64,000 nt of DNA from JBBQKI01 sp038326725 (lineage in GTDB: Bacteria; Bacteroidota; Bacteroidia; Flavobacteriales; Flavobacteriaceae): the NCBI GenBank assembly GCA_038326725.1, contig JBBQKI010000005.1, positions 1-64,000 of the forward strand, read 5' to 3'. Under the pieces are notes generated by a model. It did no database searches and had not been told where the DNA came from. It was given only the letters and a program-made list of their open reading frames with translations. Of this stretch, positions 1 through 7,830 are shown in pieces (position 1 is the first letter of the stretch; every line of letters begins with the position of its first letter). The position numbers and the translations under genes are program-made.

Positions 1-212
1 TGGTCGTTGTAAAAATAGCTGGCCGAAACTTCACTTAATCCCATGCCATCACCAATGAGCAGGATTATGTTTTTTGGTTTTTTTGTAATTGGGGAAGTGT
101 TGACGGTGTTCTCCGAAACCTTTACGGAAACACAAGAAACCGTTGAAAAGAAAAATAAAAATGAAAGAAATACAAATAGGGAAGGAAATTTCATGGAGCT
201 AACTTTTTTCAT
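1..212 (-). CDS. alkaline phosphatase family lipoprotein, N-terminal fragment
   Basis: Only the first 70 or so codons lie in the window; the gene runs off the left edge. The frame opens with a basic start (MKK), a hydrophobic stretch and a probable lipobox ending at Cys27, so an outer- or inner-membrane lipoprotein is expected. Residues 49-58 read IILLIGDGMG, the N-terminal metal-binding motif of alkaline phosphatases in which the Asp (about residue 55) binds zinc. I chose the ATG at 212 because it gives the positively charged n-region; a second ATG at 194 is possible. It lies 33 bp downstream of the glycosyltransferase gene on the same strand and is probably cotranscribed with it. Family assignment is good, exact substrate unknown. 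Confidence 0.8.
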   Translation of the reverse strand, partial: MKKVSSMKFPSLFVFLSFLFFFSTVSCVSVKVSENTVNTSPITKKPKNIILLIGDGMGLSEVSASYFYND

Positions 213-244
213 CACAAAAATAAGGCTTGTAAAATCCTGAAATG

Positions 245-1114
245 TTAAGCTACCGTTATTTGCTTCCCGAAAATTTTCTTTTTTATCCCTTCCCATCGCA
301 ATTTCCTTATAAATTGACCTTCTTTTTCCGAAACGATAAATGGAATTTTACTCCGCTTCGATTTTAAAAAACCCTGCATCGAATTCATGAAAAATAAAAT
401 GCTTTTCTTCCTTATTGCCAATTTTGCCGAAGCGATTGCAGACAGCCAAAAACCATAGCGCATTTTGTAAAAGGCTTCACCTTGTTTAAAGCGAGAATTT
501 TTAGTATAAACATGTCCGGTTGGTTTTAAGTGTTTTACTTTCAATGTTTCGTCCGTACAGATTTCCCAACCGTGGTATTGAGCCAAGAGTTCGTCCACGG
601 TGTCCCAACCCATAGTGGTTTTAAGGCCATCAATATCTTCAAAACACTGTTTTCGGTAGGCTTTTAATGCACCCCGAATATGTTTCTTATTGGTCAGGTT
701 TTCCAATATCCAATTTCCGTTTTTTTCTATAAGGCAAAAACCACCTGCCATGCCGCAAGTTGGATTATTTTGAAATTGTTCAGCAATTTTATAAAGATAG
801 CTTTTGGGAAAAATCAAGTCCGCATCAAATTTGCAAATCACATCGAACTGTCCGTCTAATTTTTCAAAACCTTTATAAAAAGCATTTATGACCTTGCTTC
901 CGGGTGCGTGTTTTTCCTCGGAAATGATTGAAACGGAATGTATGAAATCAAATTTTGATGAGAAAGATTCTATTATGGGTTGAGTGCCATCGGAGGAATG
1001 GTCATTTACAACTACTATTTTTTTGGGAAGCAAGGTTTGTTCCACCAAAGATTGGAGCGTTTTGCCCAAAAAGGCTTCTTCGTTGTGGGCGGGAATGATG
1101 ATGCAGAAATCCAT
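245..1114 (-). CDS. family 2 glycosyltransferase
   Basis: A 289-residue GT-A fold glycosyltransferase. The N-terminus shows the typical start CIIIPAHNEE, a nucleotide-binding segment VVVNDHSSDGT near residues 34-44, and the metal/nucleotide DxD motif as DAD at residues 97-99. No clear membrane segment is seen, so it likely acts at the cytoplasmic face using an NDP-sugar. Its start codon shares one base with the stop of the upstream methyltransferase (TAATG), which implies translational coupling. Grouping with a methyltransferase, a ketoacyl synthase III and a phosphatase suggests glycolipid or surface-glycan work, but that is inference; donor and acceptor are unknown. Confidence 0.85.
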   Translation of the reverse strand: MDFCIIIPAHNEEAFLGKTLQSLVEQTLLPKKIVVVNDHSSDGTQPIIESFSSKFDFIHSVSIISEEKHAPGSKVINAFYKGFEKLDGQFDVICKFDADLIFPKSYLYKIAEQFQNNPTCGMAGGFCLIEKNGNWILENLTNKKHIRGALKAYRKQCFEDIDGLKTTMGWDTVDELLAQYHGWEICTDETLKVKHLKPTGHVYTKNSRFKQGEAFYKMRYGFWLSAIASAKLAIRKKSILFFMNSMQGFLKSKRSKIPFIVSEKEGQFIRKLRWEGIKKKIFGKQITVA

Positions 1115-1635
1115 TATTTCCTTTCCGCATATACTAAATAATATCTGGGGACAAATCTCCTTAAAATGGGTCGTATCCCGATTTTTTTCACCGGATTGGT
1201 AAATTTCTCACGTTTTACTATTCGCCAGCCCGCTTTTTCCAGAAGCCAGTCAAACTGCCAATCCTCAAATTCATGGTAATGCCTGTCGCGTTCGTCCGTT
1301 TGGCTTTTATAGGCCGGGGCAAACCATAATTTTAATGGTACAGAAGCAACCAATTTTTTCGCTTTTATATCTTTTAGGACAATGAAAGGCGATACCAAAT
1401 GTTCAAAAATTTCAAAGGCTGTAACAACATCAAATTCTTCGGTTTTCACAACATTTGTTTCAAGGTCAAGATCTTCGCCTTTGGTATTTGTAATTTGAAA
1501 ACCTTCTTGTGTAAGTATTTCAGAGAAAGGGTTAGGAACACCCAAATCCAGTATTTTTTCTTTTTTGGAAACAACTTCGTTTAGGAAACGGAGGGTATGC
1601 TTGTATCTTTTCTTCGGAAACTTGCCTTCGTACAT
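1114..1635 (-). CDS. SAM-dependent class I methyltransferase
   Basis: A compact 173-residue Rossmann methyltransferase. Motif I is ILDLGVPNP (residues 28-36), an acidic second strand end follows (GEDLDLE, 53-59), and FDVVTAFEIFEHL (68-80) is the motif seen in Methyltransf_11/UbiE-like enzymes before the catalytic region. The C-terminal third is rich in Arg and aromatic residues. The length is short for the family but the core motifs are in order. It is overlapped by one base with the downstream glycosyltransferase start, so the two are coupled. The methyl acceptor cannot be read from sequence. Confidence 0.8.
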   Translation of the reverse strand: MYEGKFPKKRYKHTLRFLNEVVSKKEKILDLGVPNPFSEILTQEGFQITNTKGEDLDLETNVVKTEEFDVVTAFEIFEHLVSPFIVLKDIKAKKLVASVPLKLWFAPAYKSQTDERDRHYHEFEDWQFDWLLEKAGWRIVKREKFTNPVKKIGIRPILRRFVPRYYLVYAERK

Positions 1636-1639
1636 ATTT

Positions 1640-1675
1640 TTAATTCAGAATTCAGAAATTAAAATTCTGAATTAA
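1640..1675 (-). repeat. 13-bp inverted repeat with 7-nt periodicity, weak terminator candidate
   Basis: Arms TTAATTCAGAATT (1640-1652) and its exact complement (1663-1675) flank a 10-base loop, directly after the stop of the ketoacyl synthase gene and before the methyltransferase start. The same tract reads as consecutive heptamers beginning AAT (from 1642). There is no strong T-run, so termination is uncertain. Confidence 0.5.
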
Positions 1676-1676
1676 T

Positions 1677-2735
1677 TTAAACCCTATAAACAATTGCATT
1701 AATGTTCATCCCTGCGCCCACACTGGCGAATAATATAATATCACCGGAAGCAATGGAATGGCCCGTCATTGCACCGTTCAAAACTAGATCATAAAGCGTC
1801 GGCACGGTGGCCACACTACTGTTGCCCAATTTATCGATGCTCATGGGCATGATGTTGGCCGGGGGAGTTTCGTCAAAAAGTTTGTAGAACCGTTGAACGA
1901 TGGCTTCGTCCATTTTTTCGTTGGCTTGGTGGATGAAGATTTTTTTTACTTCTTTAATTGAAATTCCACTGTCATCCAAACATTTTTTCATGGCGTCCGG
2001 CACATGGTTCAATGCAAATTCATATATTTTTCGGCCGTGCATTTTAATATAACGGCGGGAATCTTCCAATCCCTTGTTGTAGGATTCCCCAAAATTTATA
2101 AAGTATGCTTCGCCATAAGTAAAGGTGGCGGTATAATGGGTCAGGATCCCGCTTTCTCCCTCAACCACTTCCAAAACAGCCGCACCCGCACCATCGCTGT
2201 AAATCATTGAATCGCGGTCATGTGGATCGGAAACCCTCGAAAGGGCTTCGGCCCCAATGACCAAACATTTCTTTGCAATCCCGGCTTTTATAAAAGCGTT
2301 GGCCTGTATCATTCCTTCTATCCAGCCCGGGCAGCCGAACATTACGTCATAACAAACACAGTTGGGGTTTTTGATCTTTAATTTATGTTTTACACGCGAG
2401 GCAATACTAGGCACGGTATCGCTTTGAAGGCTTTGGTGCTTTACGTCGCCATAGTTGTGGGCAACAATAATATAATTGAGTTCCTCGGGATTTATTTTGG
2501 AATCGGCTAAGGCTTTTTCAGCTGCGAACAAGGCAATGTCTGAAGTGGTAAGGTCCTCACTTAAGTAACGCCTTTCGGAAATACCTGTGATAGCCTTAAA
2601 TTTTTCAATTATTATTTCATTTTCAGAACCAAAGCGTGTACCGTCCTCATTGTAGAAATGATGGTTTTTAAAATTTTCATTTTTGGCAATCCCGCTTGGA
2701 ATGTAACTGCCTATGCCCGTGATTTTAACTCCCAT
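1677..2735 (-). CDS. 3-oxoacyl-ACP synthase III family protein (FabH-like)
   Basis: A 352-residue thiolase-fold condensing enzyme. The catalytic triad of KAS III enzymes is visible: Cys135 within FGCPGW, His269 within IFIHQAN, and Asn305 within KLGNSS. The full-length fold is present, with IGSYIPSGI at the start and the C-terminal glycine-rich end SVGAGMNINAIVYR. It would condense an acyl-CoA primer with malonyl-ACP, or carry out a related condensation. It is divergent from housekeeping FabH (cysteine context FGCPGW rather than the usual ACAGF type) and sits with a methyltransferase and glycosyltransferase, so a secondary-lipid or polyketide role is plausible. The housekeeping role is not excluded. 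Confidence 0.85.
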   Translation of the reverse strand: MGVKITGIGSYIPSGIAKNENFKNHHFYNEDGTRFGSENEIIIEKFKAITGISERRYLSEDLTTSDIALFAAEKALADSKINPEELNYIIVAHNYGDVKHQSLQSDTVPSIASRVKHKLKIKNPNCVCYDVMFGCPGWIEGMIQANAFIKAGIAKKCLVIGAEALSRVSDPHDRDSMIYSDGAGAAVLEVVEGESGILTHYTATFTYGEAYFINFGESYNKGLEDSRRYIKMHGRKIYEFALNHVPDAMKKCLDDSGISIKEVKKIFIHQANEKMDEAIVQRFYKLFDETPPANIMPMSIDKLGNSSVATVPTLYDLVLNGAMTGHSIASGDIILFASVGAGMNINAIVYRV

Positions 2736-2783
2736 TTAATTCAAAAGTTTCGATAAAAGTAAGGAAAATGGCTTAACAATTTT

Positions 2784-2811
2784 GAATTCAGAATTTAGAA
2801 TTCAGAATTGT
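2784..2811. repeat. heptanucleotide repeat, four GAATTYA-like units
   Basis: Four consecutive 7-base units (GAATTCA, GAATTTA, GAATTCA, GAATTGT) lie just past the gcvP stop codon. The same design recurs in several other spacers of the window. Confidence 0.75.
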
Positions 2812-2813
2812 TT

Positions 2814-5660
2814 TTACATATAACTCTCTATTGGCTCGCAAGCACACATCAGGTTCCGGTCGCCATAAGCATCGTCCACCCGGCGGACAGATGGCCAGAA
2901 CTTGTTTTCCGAAACATAGGCAAGGGGGAAAGCCGCCTCCTGCCTGCTGTATGGGAATTTCCAATCATCAGAAGTTACCATTTTCAGGGTGTGTGGTGAA
3001 TTTTTAAGCACATTGTCCGCATTGTCCTTTTGAGCTGAATCAATCTCTTTCCGGATCGAAATCATGGCTTCGCAAAATTGATCCAAAGCCGATTTACTTT
3101 CGCTTTCCGTTGGCTCGATCATCAACGTTCCGGCAACCGGGAAAGAAACCGTTGGGGCGTGGAAACCGTAATCCATCAATCGTTTTGCAATGTCCGTAAC
3201 CTCAATGCCATTAGCCTTAAAGGGGCGGCAATCCACAATCATCTCGTGAGCAGCACGGCCACGTTCACCCACGTATAAAACCTCGTAATGCCCTTTAAGC
3301 CTTTCTTTAATATAATTTGCATTTAAAATGGCATATTGGGTGGCTTTTTTCAAACCCTTAACCCCAAGCATACAGATGTAGGCATAGGAAATCAAACAAA
3401 CCAACGAACTGCCGTAAGGAGCCGCGGATATTGCAGTAATCGCTTTTTCGCCCCCCGTTTTGATTACGGGGTTTGAAGGCAAAAACGGAACAAGTTGTTC
3501 AGCCACGCAAATGGGCCCTACTCCCGGGCCGCCTCCGCCGTGAGGAATTGCAAAAGTTTTATGAAGGTTAAGGTGACAAACATCGGCACCTATTGCGCCG
3601 GGATTGGTAAGCCCAACCTGTGCATTCATGTTTGCCCCGTCCATATAAACCTGCCCACCATTTTGGTGAATTATGCCGGTTACTTCTCGTATCGCTGATT
3701 CATAAACGCCGTGAGTGGAAGGATAGGTTACCATCAAACAGGAAAGATTGTCCTTATACTTTATTGCTTTTTCCCTTAAATCTTCCACATCGATATTCCC
3801 ATCTTCGGTGGCTTTGGTTACCACCACTTCCATTCCCGCCATCACCGCGCTGGCGGGGTTTGTGCCGTGGGCAGAGGAGGGAATTAAACAAACATTCCTA
3901 TGGCTTTCACCTCGGGATTCGTGATAAGCGCGAATTACCATCAAGCCTGCATATTCGCCCTGTGCTCCGGAATTTGGTTGAAGCGAAGTGCCTGCAAAAC
4001 CGGTAATTTCGGTCAATTGTTTTTCCAGTTTTCGAAGTACGGTTTGGTAGCCTTCGGCTTGCTCCACCGGTACAAAGGGGTGCATATTACCCCACATTGG
4101 GTCGCTAAGCGGCAGCATTTCGGCAGCAGCATTTAGTTTCATGGTACACGAACCCAAAGAAATCATGGAATGGTTCAGCGACAAATCCTTACGTTCCAAC
4201 TTTTTAATATAACGCATCAAGTCCGTTTCACTGTGATAGTTGTTGAAAACATCGTGCTGCAAAAATTTCGTCTTCCGCGAAACTTCGTTGGGGATTTTAT
4301 TCCCAGTAAGCAGTTTGGTGATTTTTTTCGTTTTCTTTTTTCCTGCTTCGGCAAAAATGCCAATAATTTTGTTGATGTCTTTGAGTGTTGTGGTTTCGTT
4401 CAAGGAGATGGAAACTGTTTCTTCATCGGGATAATAGAAATTCACTTCTCTTGATTCGGCCAAGAATTTAATCTTGGTGGCATCAGTTTTTATAGCGATG
4501 GTATCAAAATAGTTTTTATTGGCTTGTTCAAAACCGAGTTTTTCCAATTCCACTGCCAAAGTTGCTGCGCTATTGTGAACTTTGGTTGCTATATATTCCA
4601 AGCCTTTTGGCCCGTGGTAAACCGCATACATTCCTGCCATAACAGCCAATAAAACCTGTGCGGTACAAATGTTTGAAGTAGCCTTGTCGCGTTTTATGTG
4701 TTGCTCGCGGGTTTGCAACGCCATGCGCAATGCACGGTTGCCGTCGGTATCTTTTGTAACGCCGATAATCCGGCCGGGGATACTGCGTTTGTATTCTTCT
4801 TTTGTGGCGAAAAAAGCGGCGTGTGGCCCACCATAGCCCAAGGGAATCCCGAAACGCTGTGTGGTTCCCACCACAACATCGGCCCCGAAATGCCCGGGCG
4901 ATTCCAGTTTTACAAGGCTTAAAATATCCGCGGCAACGGCAACTTTTATTTGGACTGATTTTGCTTTTTGGATGAAGGGTTTGTAATCGTGAACTTTTCC
5001 TGTCTTGCCGGGATACTGTAAAATAGCCCCGAAGTAATCGACAGAAAAATCAAAGTTTTCGTGGTTGCCAACCACCAATTCAATTCCCAAAGGTTCGGAA
5101 CGGGTCATTAACAATGAAAGGGTTTGCGGCAGAATTTCTTCCGAAACAAAGAATTTTGAGGCGTTGTTTTGTTTTTGTTCCTTTTCGCGAACTGCAAAAA
5201 GCAAAGCCATAGCTTCGGCAGCAGCTGTGGCTTCATCCAAAAGAGAGGCATTGGCCAGTTCCATCCCGGTGAGGTCAATAACCATGGTTTGAAAGTTCAA
5301 TAAAGCTTCCAACCTACCTTGCGCTATTTCGGCTTGATAGGGCGTATAAGCGGTGTACCAGCCCGGGTTTTCCAAAATGTTTCGCTGGATTACCGGTGGG
5401 GTAATGCTTTGGTGATAGCCAAGGCCAATATATGTTTTGAAGAGTTTGTTCTTTGAAGAAAGCTCGGTAATGTGTTCCAAATATTCGTGCTCGCTCATGG
5501 CGGCATCCAGTTTCAGGGGTTTCTTTAAGAGGATATCGTCCGGCACCGTTTCAAAAATAAGTTGATCGATGGAACTTGCGCCTATGGTTTTGAGCATTAC
5601 GGGGAGGTCGCTTTCAGAAGGGCCAATATGCCGTAAAGCGAAAGAATCTGTATTCATCAA
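2814..5660 (-). CDS. gcvP: glycine dehydrogenase (decarboxylating), P protein
   Basis: A 948-residue P protein of the glycine cleavage system, which decarboxylates glycine and passes the aminomethyl group to lipoyl-H protein. It is the fused type with both halves in one chain. The N-terminal half has the FIGLGYHQSITPPVIQRN-like region, and the C-terminal half has the pyridoxal phosphate lysine in NLHKTFAIPHGGGGPG at about residue 690. Length matches the family. It is monocistronic: heptamer repeats follow the stop, and a Bacteroidetes -7 box precedes the start. H, T and L protein genes are not in the window. Confidence 0.97.
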   Translation of the reverse strand: MMNTDSFALRHIGPSESDLPVMLKTIGASSIDQLIFETVPDDILLKKPLKLDAAMSEHEYLEHITELSSKNKLFKTYIGLGYHQSITPPVIQRNILENPGWYTAYTPYQAEIAQGRLEALLNFQTMVIDLTGMELANASLLDEATAAAEAMALLFAVREKEQKQNNASKFFVSEEILPQTLSLLMTRSEPLGIELVVGNHENFDFSVDYFGAILQYPGKTGKVHDYKPFIQKAKSVQIKVAVAADILSLVKLESPGHFGADVVVGTTQRFGIPLGYGGPHAAFFATKEEYKRSIPGRIIGVTKDTDGNRALRMALQTREQHIKRDKATSNICTAQVLLAVMAGMYAVYHGPKGLEYIATKVHNSAATLAVELEKLGFEQANKNYFDTIAIKTDATKIKFLAESREVNFYYPDEETVSISLNETTTLKDINKIIGIFAEAGKKKTKKITKLLTGNKIPNEVSRKTKFLQHDVFNNYHSETDLMRYIKKLERKDLSLNHSMISLGSCTMKLNAAAEMLPLSDPMWGNMHPFVPVEQAEGYQTVLRKLEKQLTEITGFAGTSLQPNSGAQGEYAGLMVIRAYHESRGESHRNVCLIPSSAHGTNPASAVMAGMEVVVTKATEDGNIDVEDLREKAIKYKDNLSCLMVTYPSTHGVYESAIREVTGIIHQNGGQVYMDGANMNAQVGLTNPGAIGADVCHLNLHKTFAIPHGGGGPGVGPICVAEQLVPFLPSNPVIKTGGEKAITAISAAPYGSSLVCLISYAYICMLGVKGLKKATQYAILNANYIKERLKGHYEVLYVGERGRAAHEMIVDCRPFKANGIEVTDIAKRLMDYGFHAPTVSFPVAGTLMIEPTESESKSALDQFCEAMISIRKEIDSAQKDNADNVLKNSPHTLKMVTSDDWKFPYSRQEAAFPLAYVSENKFWPSVRRVDDAYGDRNLMCACEPIESYM

Positions 5661-5682
5661 TTTTCTATTGAAATTTAGGTCG

Positions 5683-5690
5683 CAAAATTA
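5683..5690 (-). promoter_or_regulatory. putative -7 box of gcvP promoter
   Basis: On the minus strand TAATTTTG matches the Bacteroidetes -7 consensus TAnnTTTG and lies 23 bp upstream of the gcvP ATG. No convincing -33 TTTG is seen at the usual 19-21 bp distance. A perfect 6+6 bp palindrome (ATACTT-TG-AAGTAT, 5713-5726) lies just upstream and could be an operator. Confidence 0.4.
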
Positions 5691-5787
5691 CGATTTTAAA
5701 CCATTAATTTTTATACTTTGAAGTATCGAAAATCACAATTTTTTATTTTAAAAATGAAGCCTGAAAATTCTTTGGTTCTTTTCTGAA

Positions 5788-6612
5788 ATGGTTTTTTTAA
5801 AACGCCTTTTTGCTTTTTACATCAACGCCAGCATCCACGTTTCGTTGGCGGTTTGTGCTTTGGTGGGCGTTACGGCTTTTGAATTTAATCTCGAAATTCC
5901 CACCGCGCTTTGGGGTTTTGTTTTTTTTGGGAGCATCACCGGATATAACTTCGTAAAATATGCTGAGGCCGCACGCCTTCATCACAGAAGCTTGGCACAT
6001 ACGCTTCGGGCCGTTCAGGTTTTTTCCTTTTTCTCTTTTTGCTTATTGTTATTTTTTATTTCCCAACTATCTTTAAAAACATTGGTAGCGGCGGGAACAT
6101 TTGCTTTATTGACGCTTTTTTATGCCGTGCCTTTTTTTCAACGTAAAAACCTTCGGGCTTTTTTTGGCCTTAAAATATTCATTGTCGCTATGGTTTGGGC
6201 AGGGGTCACGGTAATCGTGCCGATTATCGCTTCCAAAAATGTAATAACCCATGACGTGTACCTTACTTTTTTACAACGGTTTTTAATGGTAATTGCCCTT
6301 ACGCTGCCCTTTGAAATCCGTGATTTGCGGGAAGATGCCCTTTCGTTGGGAACATTGCCGCAACGGTTGGGCCTTAAAAGGGTAAAATGGTTCGGAATTG
6401 GAATAATGACGTTTGCCCTTGCCGTCGAATTACTTAAAACTGAAATAAGCCCTTCGCATTGGCAGAGCCTTATTTTTATTGGGATAGGGATTGGCTGGGC
6501 GTTATTTAATTCAAAAAAGGAACAACCGAAATATTATGCTTCTTTTTGGGTGGAAAGCATTCCGTTGTTTTGGGTGGCGGTTTTAATTTTGCTTGCGCAT
6601 TTCCATTTGTAA
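5788..6612 (+). CDS. UbiA-like membrane protein
   Basis: A 274-residue polytopic membrane protein with roughly eight hydrophobic segments. Residues about 178-195 (RDLREDALSLGTLPQRLG) match the second aspartate-rich motif and following TLPxRLG of the UbiA prenyltransferase superfamily. The first motif, normally NDxxDxxxD, is represented by GYNFVKYAEAARLHHR and lacks its aspartates, so classical Mg-prenyl-diphosphate binding is doubtful. It is transcribed divergently from gcvP and its last 30 bp overlap the convergent zinc-finger gene. It could be a degenerate or repurposed UbiA-family enzyme; function unknown. Confidence 0.65.
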   Translation: MVFLKRLFAFYINASIHVSLAVCALVGVTAFEFNLEIPTALWGFVFFGSITGYNFVKYAEAARLHHRSLAHTLRAVQVFSFFSFCLLLFFISQLSLKTLVAAGTFALLTLFYAVPFFQRKNLRAFFGLKIFIVAMVWAGVTVIVPIIASKNVITHDVYLTFLQRFLMVIALTLPFEIRDLREDALSLGTLPQRLGLKRVKWFGIGIMTFALAVELLKTEISPSHWQSLIFIGIGIGWALFNSKKEQPKYYASFWVESIPLFWVAVLILLAHFHL

Positions 6613-6831
6613 CCGCTCTTGCAATACTTGTTTTTGTGCAAGGCTCAATGTTTTTAGATTGGATTTTTTAAATGCAAGGCTAAGTTTGTTGTTGTTTGCG
6701 GTATATTTCCGACAGACCATGCAGAACACCAAATGAAACTGGAGTAAAAGTTTTTCTATGAAGGTATTTTCTTTGTATTGGCTTTTATCGCAGATGTGAC
6801 AAGCCTTTTCACAATTGTAGAATTTCATCAT
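6583..6831 (-). CDS. small zinc-finger protein, probable anti-sigma factor
   Basis: An 82-residue soluble protein with CxxxCxxC (Cys7, 11, 14) and HxxxCxxC (His33, Cys37, Cys40). The second motif is the signature of zinc-binding anti-sigma (ZAS, zf-HC2) domains. I chose the ATG at 6831, one base after the stop of the sigma factor gene; a longer reading from 6879 would run into the sigma gene. There is no membrane segment, so this would be a cytoplasmic, possibly redox- or metal-responsive, anti-sigma. Tight linkage to the ECF gene supports this. Its 3' end overlaps the convergent UbiA-like gene by 30 bp. Functional assignment is inferred. Confidence 0.7.
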   Translation of the reverse strand: MMKFYNCEKACHICDKSQYKENTFIEKLLLQFHLVFCMVCRKYTANNNKLSLAFKKSNLKTLSLAQKQVLQERLQMEMRKQN

Positions 6832-6832
6832 A

Positions 6833-7384
6833 TTAGAACCAGTTTTTTTGTAAGCATTCGGCCATTGTTTTCCGTGCACGGTGGATGATTACCCAAAAAT
6901 TAGACGGTGTAATGTTAAATTCATTACAAATTTCTTCGGTTTCCTTTTCTTCAATGGTTTTCATTTTAAAGATTTCCGCCTGTTTTTCTGGCAGGGTGTC
7001 CAGACAATTCAATATGGCTAGCCGCAATTCTTCATTTTCCATAGTGTCTTCGGCGGTTTTATCAAAGGGGTCGCTAACGCGTTCTTCCAACCAATCCCCT
7101 TCATCGTCTTCGCTTTGATAGGAAAACCTTACCTCGGCCTTGCCCTTTGCGGAATTAATCTTTCTATAATAATCTATTATTTTTCTTTTCAATATTGAAA
7201 TGAGCCACGTTCGTTCGCCCGCTTCCCCTTTAAAATTGGCAAGCGATTTTAGTCCCGCCAAAAAGGTTTCGGAAATCAAATCCTGTGCAATCTCATGGTT
7301 GTTAACGCGCACGATGGTGTAATTGTAGAGGTAATCTGCATAATTTTTAACCCAGTGTTCGGGGTGCAATAAAACTGAAGGCAT
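6833..7384 (-). CDS. ECF-type RNA polymerase sigma factor
   Basis: A 183-residue sigma-70 family protein with only regions 2 and 4, as in extracytoplasmic-function sigma factors. Region 2 includes EIAQDLISETFLAGLKSL and the -10 recognition stretch GERTWLISILKRKIIDYYRK; an acidic linker follows; region 4 begins LPEKQAEIFKMKTIE and ends with the helix-turn-helix ITPSNFWVIIHRARK. The next gene on the strand encodes a small zinc-finger protein, the usual cognate anti-sigma arrangement. A 21-bp repeat array lies upstream of the start. Target regulon unknown. Confidence 0.92.
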   Translation of the reverse strand: MPSVLLHPEHWVKNYADYLYNYTIVRVNNHEIAQDLISETFLAGLKSLANFKGEAGERTWLISILKRKIIDYYRKINSAKGKAEVRFSYQSEDDEGDWLEERVSDPFDKTAEDTMENEELRLAILNCLDTLPEKQAEIFKMKTIEEKETEEICNEFNITPSNFWVIIHRARKTMAECLQKNWF

Positions 7385-7830
7385 GGCGGGTAACTGTTAA
7401 GTTCTATAAATTTAGTGAAGTTTGGAGGAAATAGATTTGAATGTTTTCTTAAAAAATGAAGTAGTTTATGGTAGGGTTAAGTTTTGAATTAGTGATTATT
7501 CTATTTGAAGTAGATTTAATCTAAACTGAAGTTGCTATAATTCTATTTGCAGTAACGATATTCTATTTTGAAGTTAGGATATTCTATTTTGAAGTTGGGA
7601 TATTCTATTTTGAAGTTGGGATATTCTATTTTGAAGTTGTAATAATTCCAATTGCAGTTAGGAAATTTCTATTTTATGTTCATGCTTTTTTTAGCACTTG
7701 TTCCGTTTTTTTTATATAGATGATTTATATTTTCAATCCGTAAGCCTAGAATAATAATGTCAAAAATTAATGAAGAAAAGTGTTGTTTTTTACCTCAGTT
7801 CTTTGTTACCCGTAGGCTTTATTTTCCGCT
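7385..7830. other. 446-bp AT-rich non-coding spacer with repeat array
   Basis: No credible gene is seen. It contains the 21-bp array described separately, plus an AT-rich stretch, and ends with one arm of an inverted repeat (7805-7817) that brackets the next gene. Confidence 0.7.
7557..7640. repeat. tandem array of four 21-bp units with degenerate flanks
   Basis: Four units of the pattern GATATTCTATTTTGAAGTTGG start at 7557, 7578, 7599 and 7620, differing only at their last bases. Diverged copies (TTCTATTT and GAAGT or GCAGT elements) extend the pattern from about 7492 to 7680. The exact two-helical-turn period places every copy on the same DNA face, which fits an operator array, though a minisatellite is also possible. 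Confidence 0.8.

Noticed and set aside
3620..4006. 128-codon plus-strand open frame inside gcvP
   Set aside because: It is antisense to a complete, strongly conserved gcvP gene and has low-complexity, Pro/Arg-rich composition with no family motif.
7557..7640. 21-bp array as a coding heptad repeat
   Set aside because: Two frames on each strand are open through the units, but no start codon and flanking domain make a credible protein.
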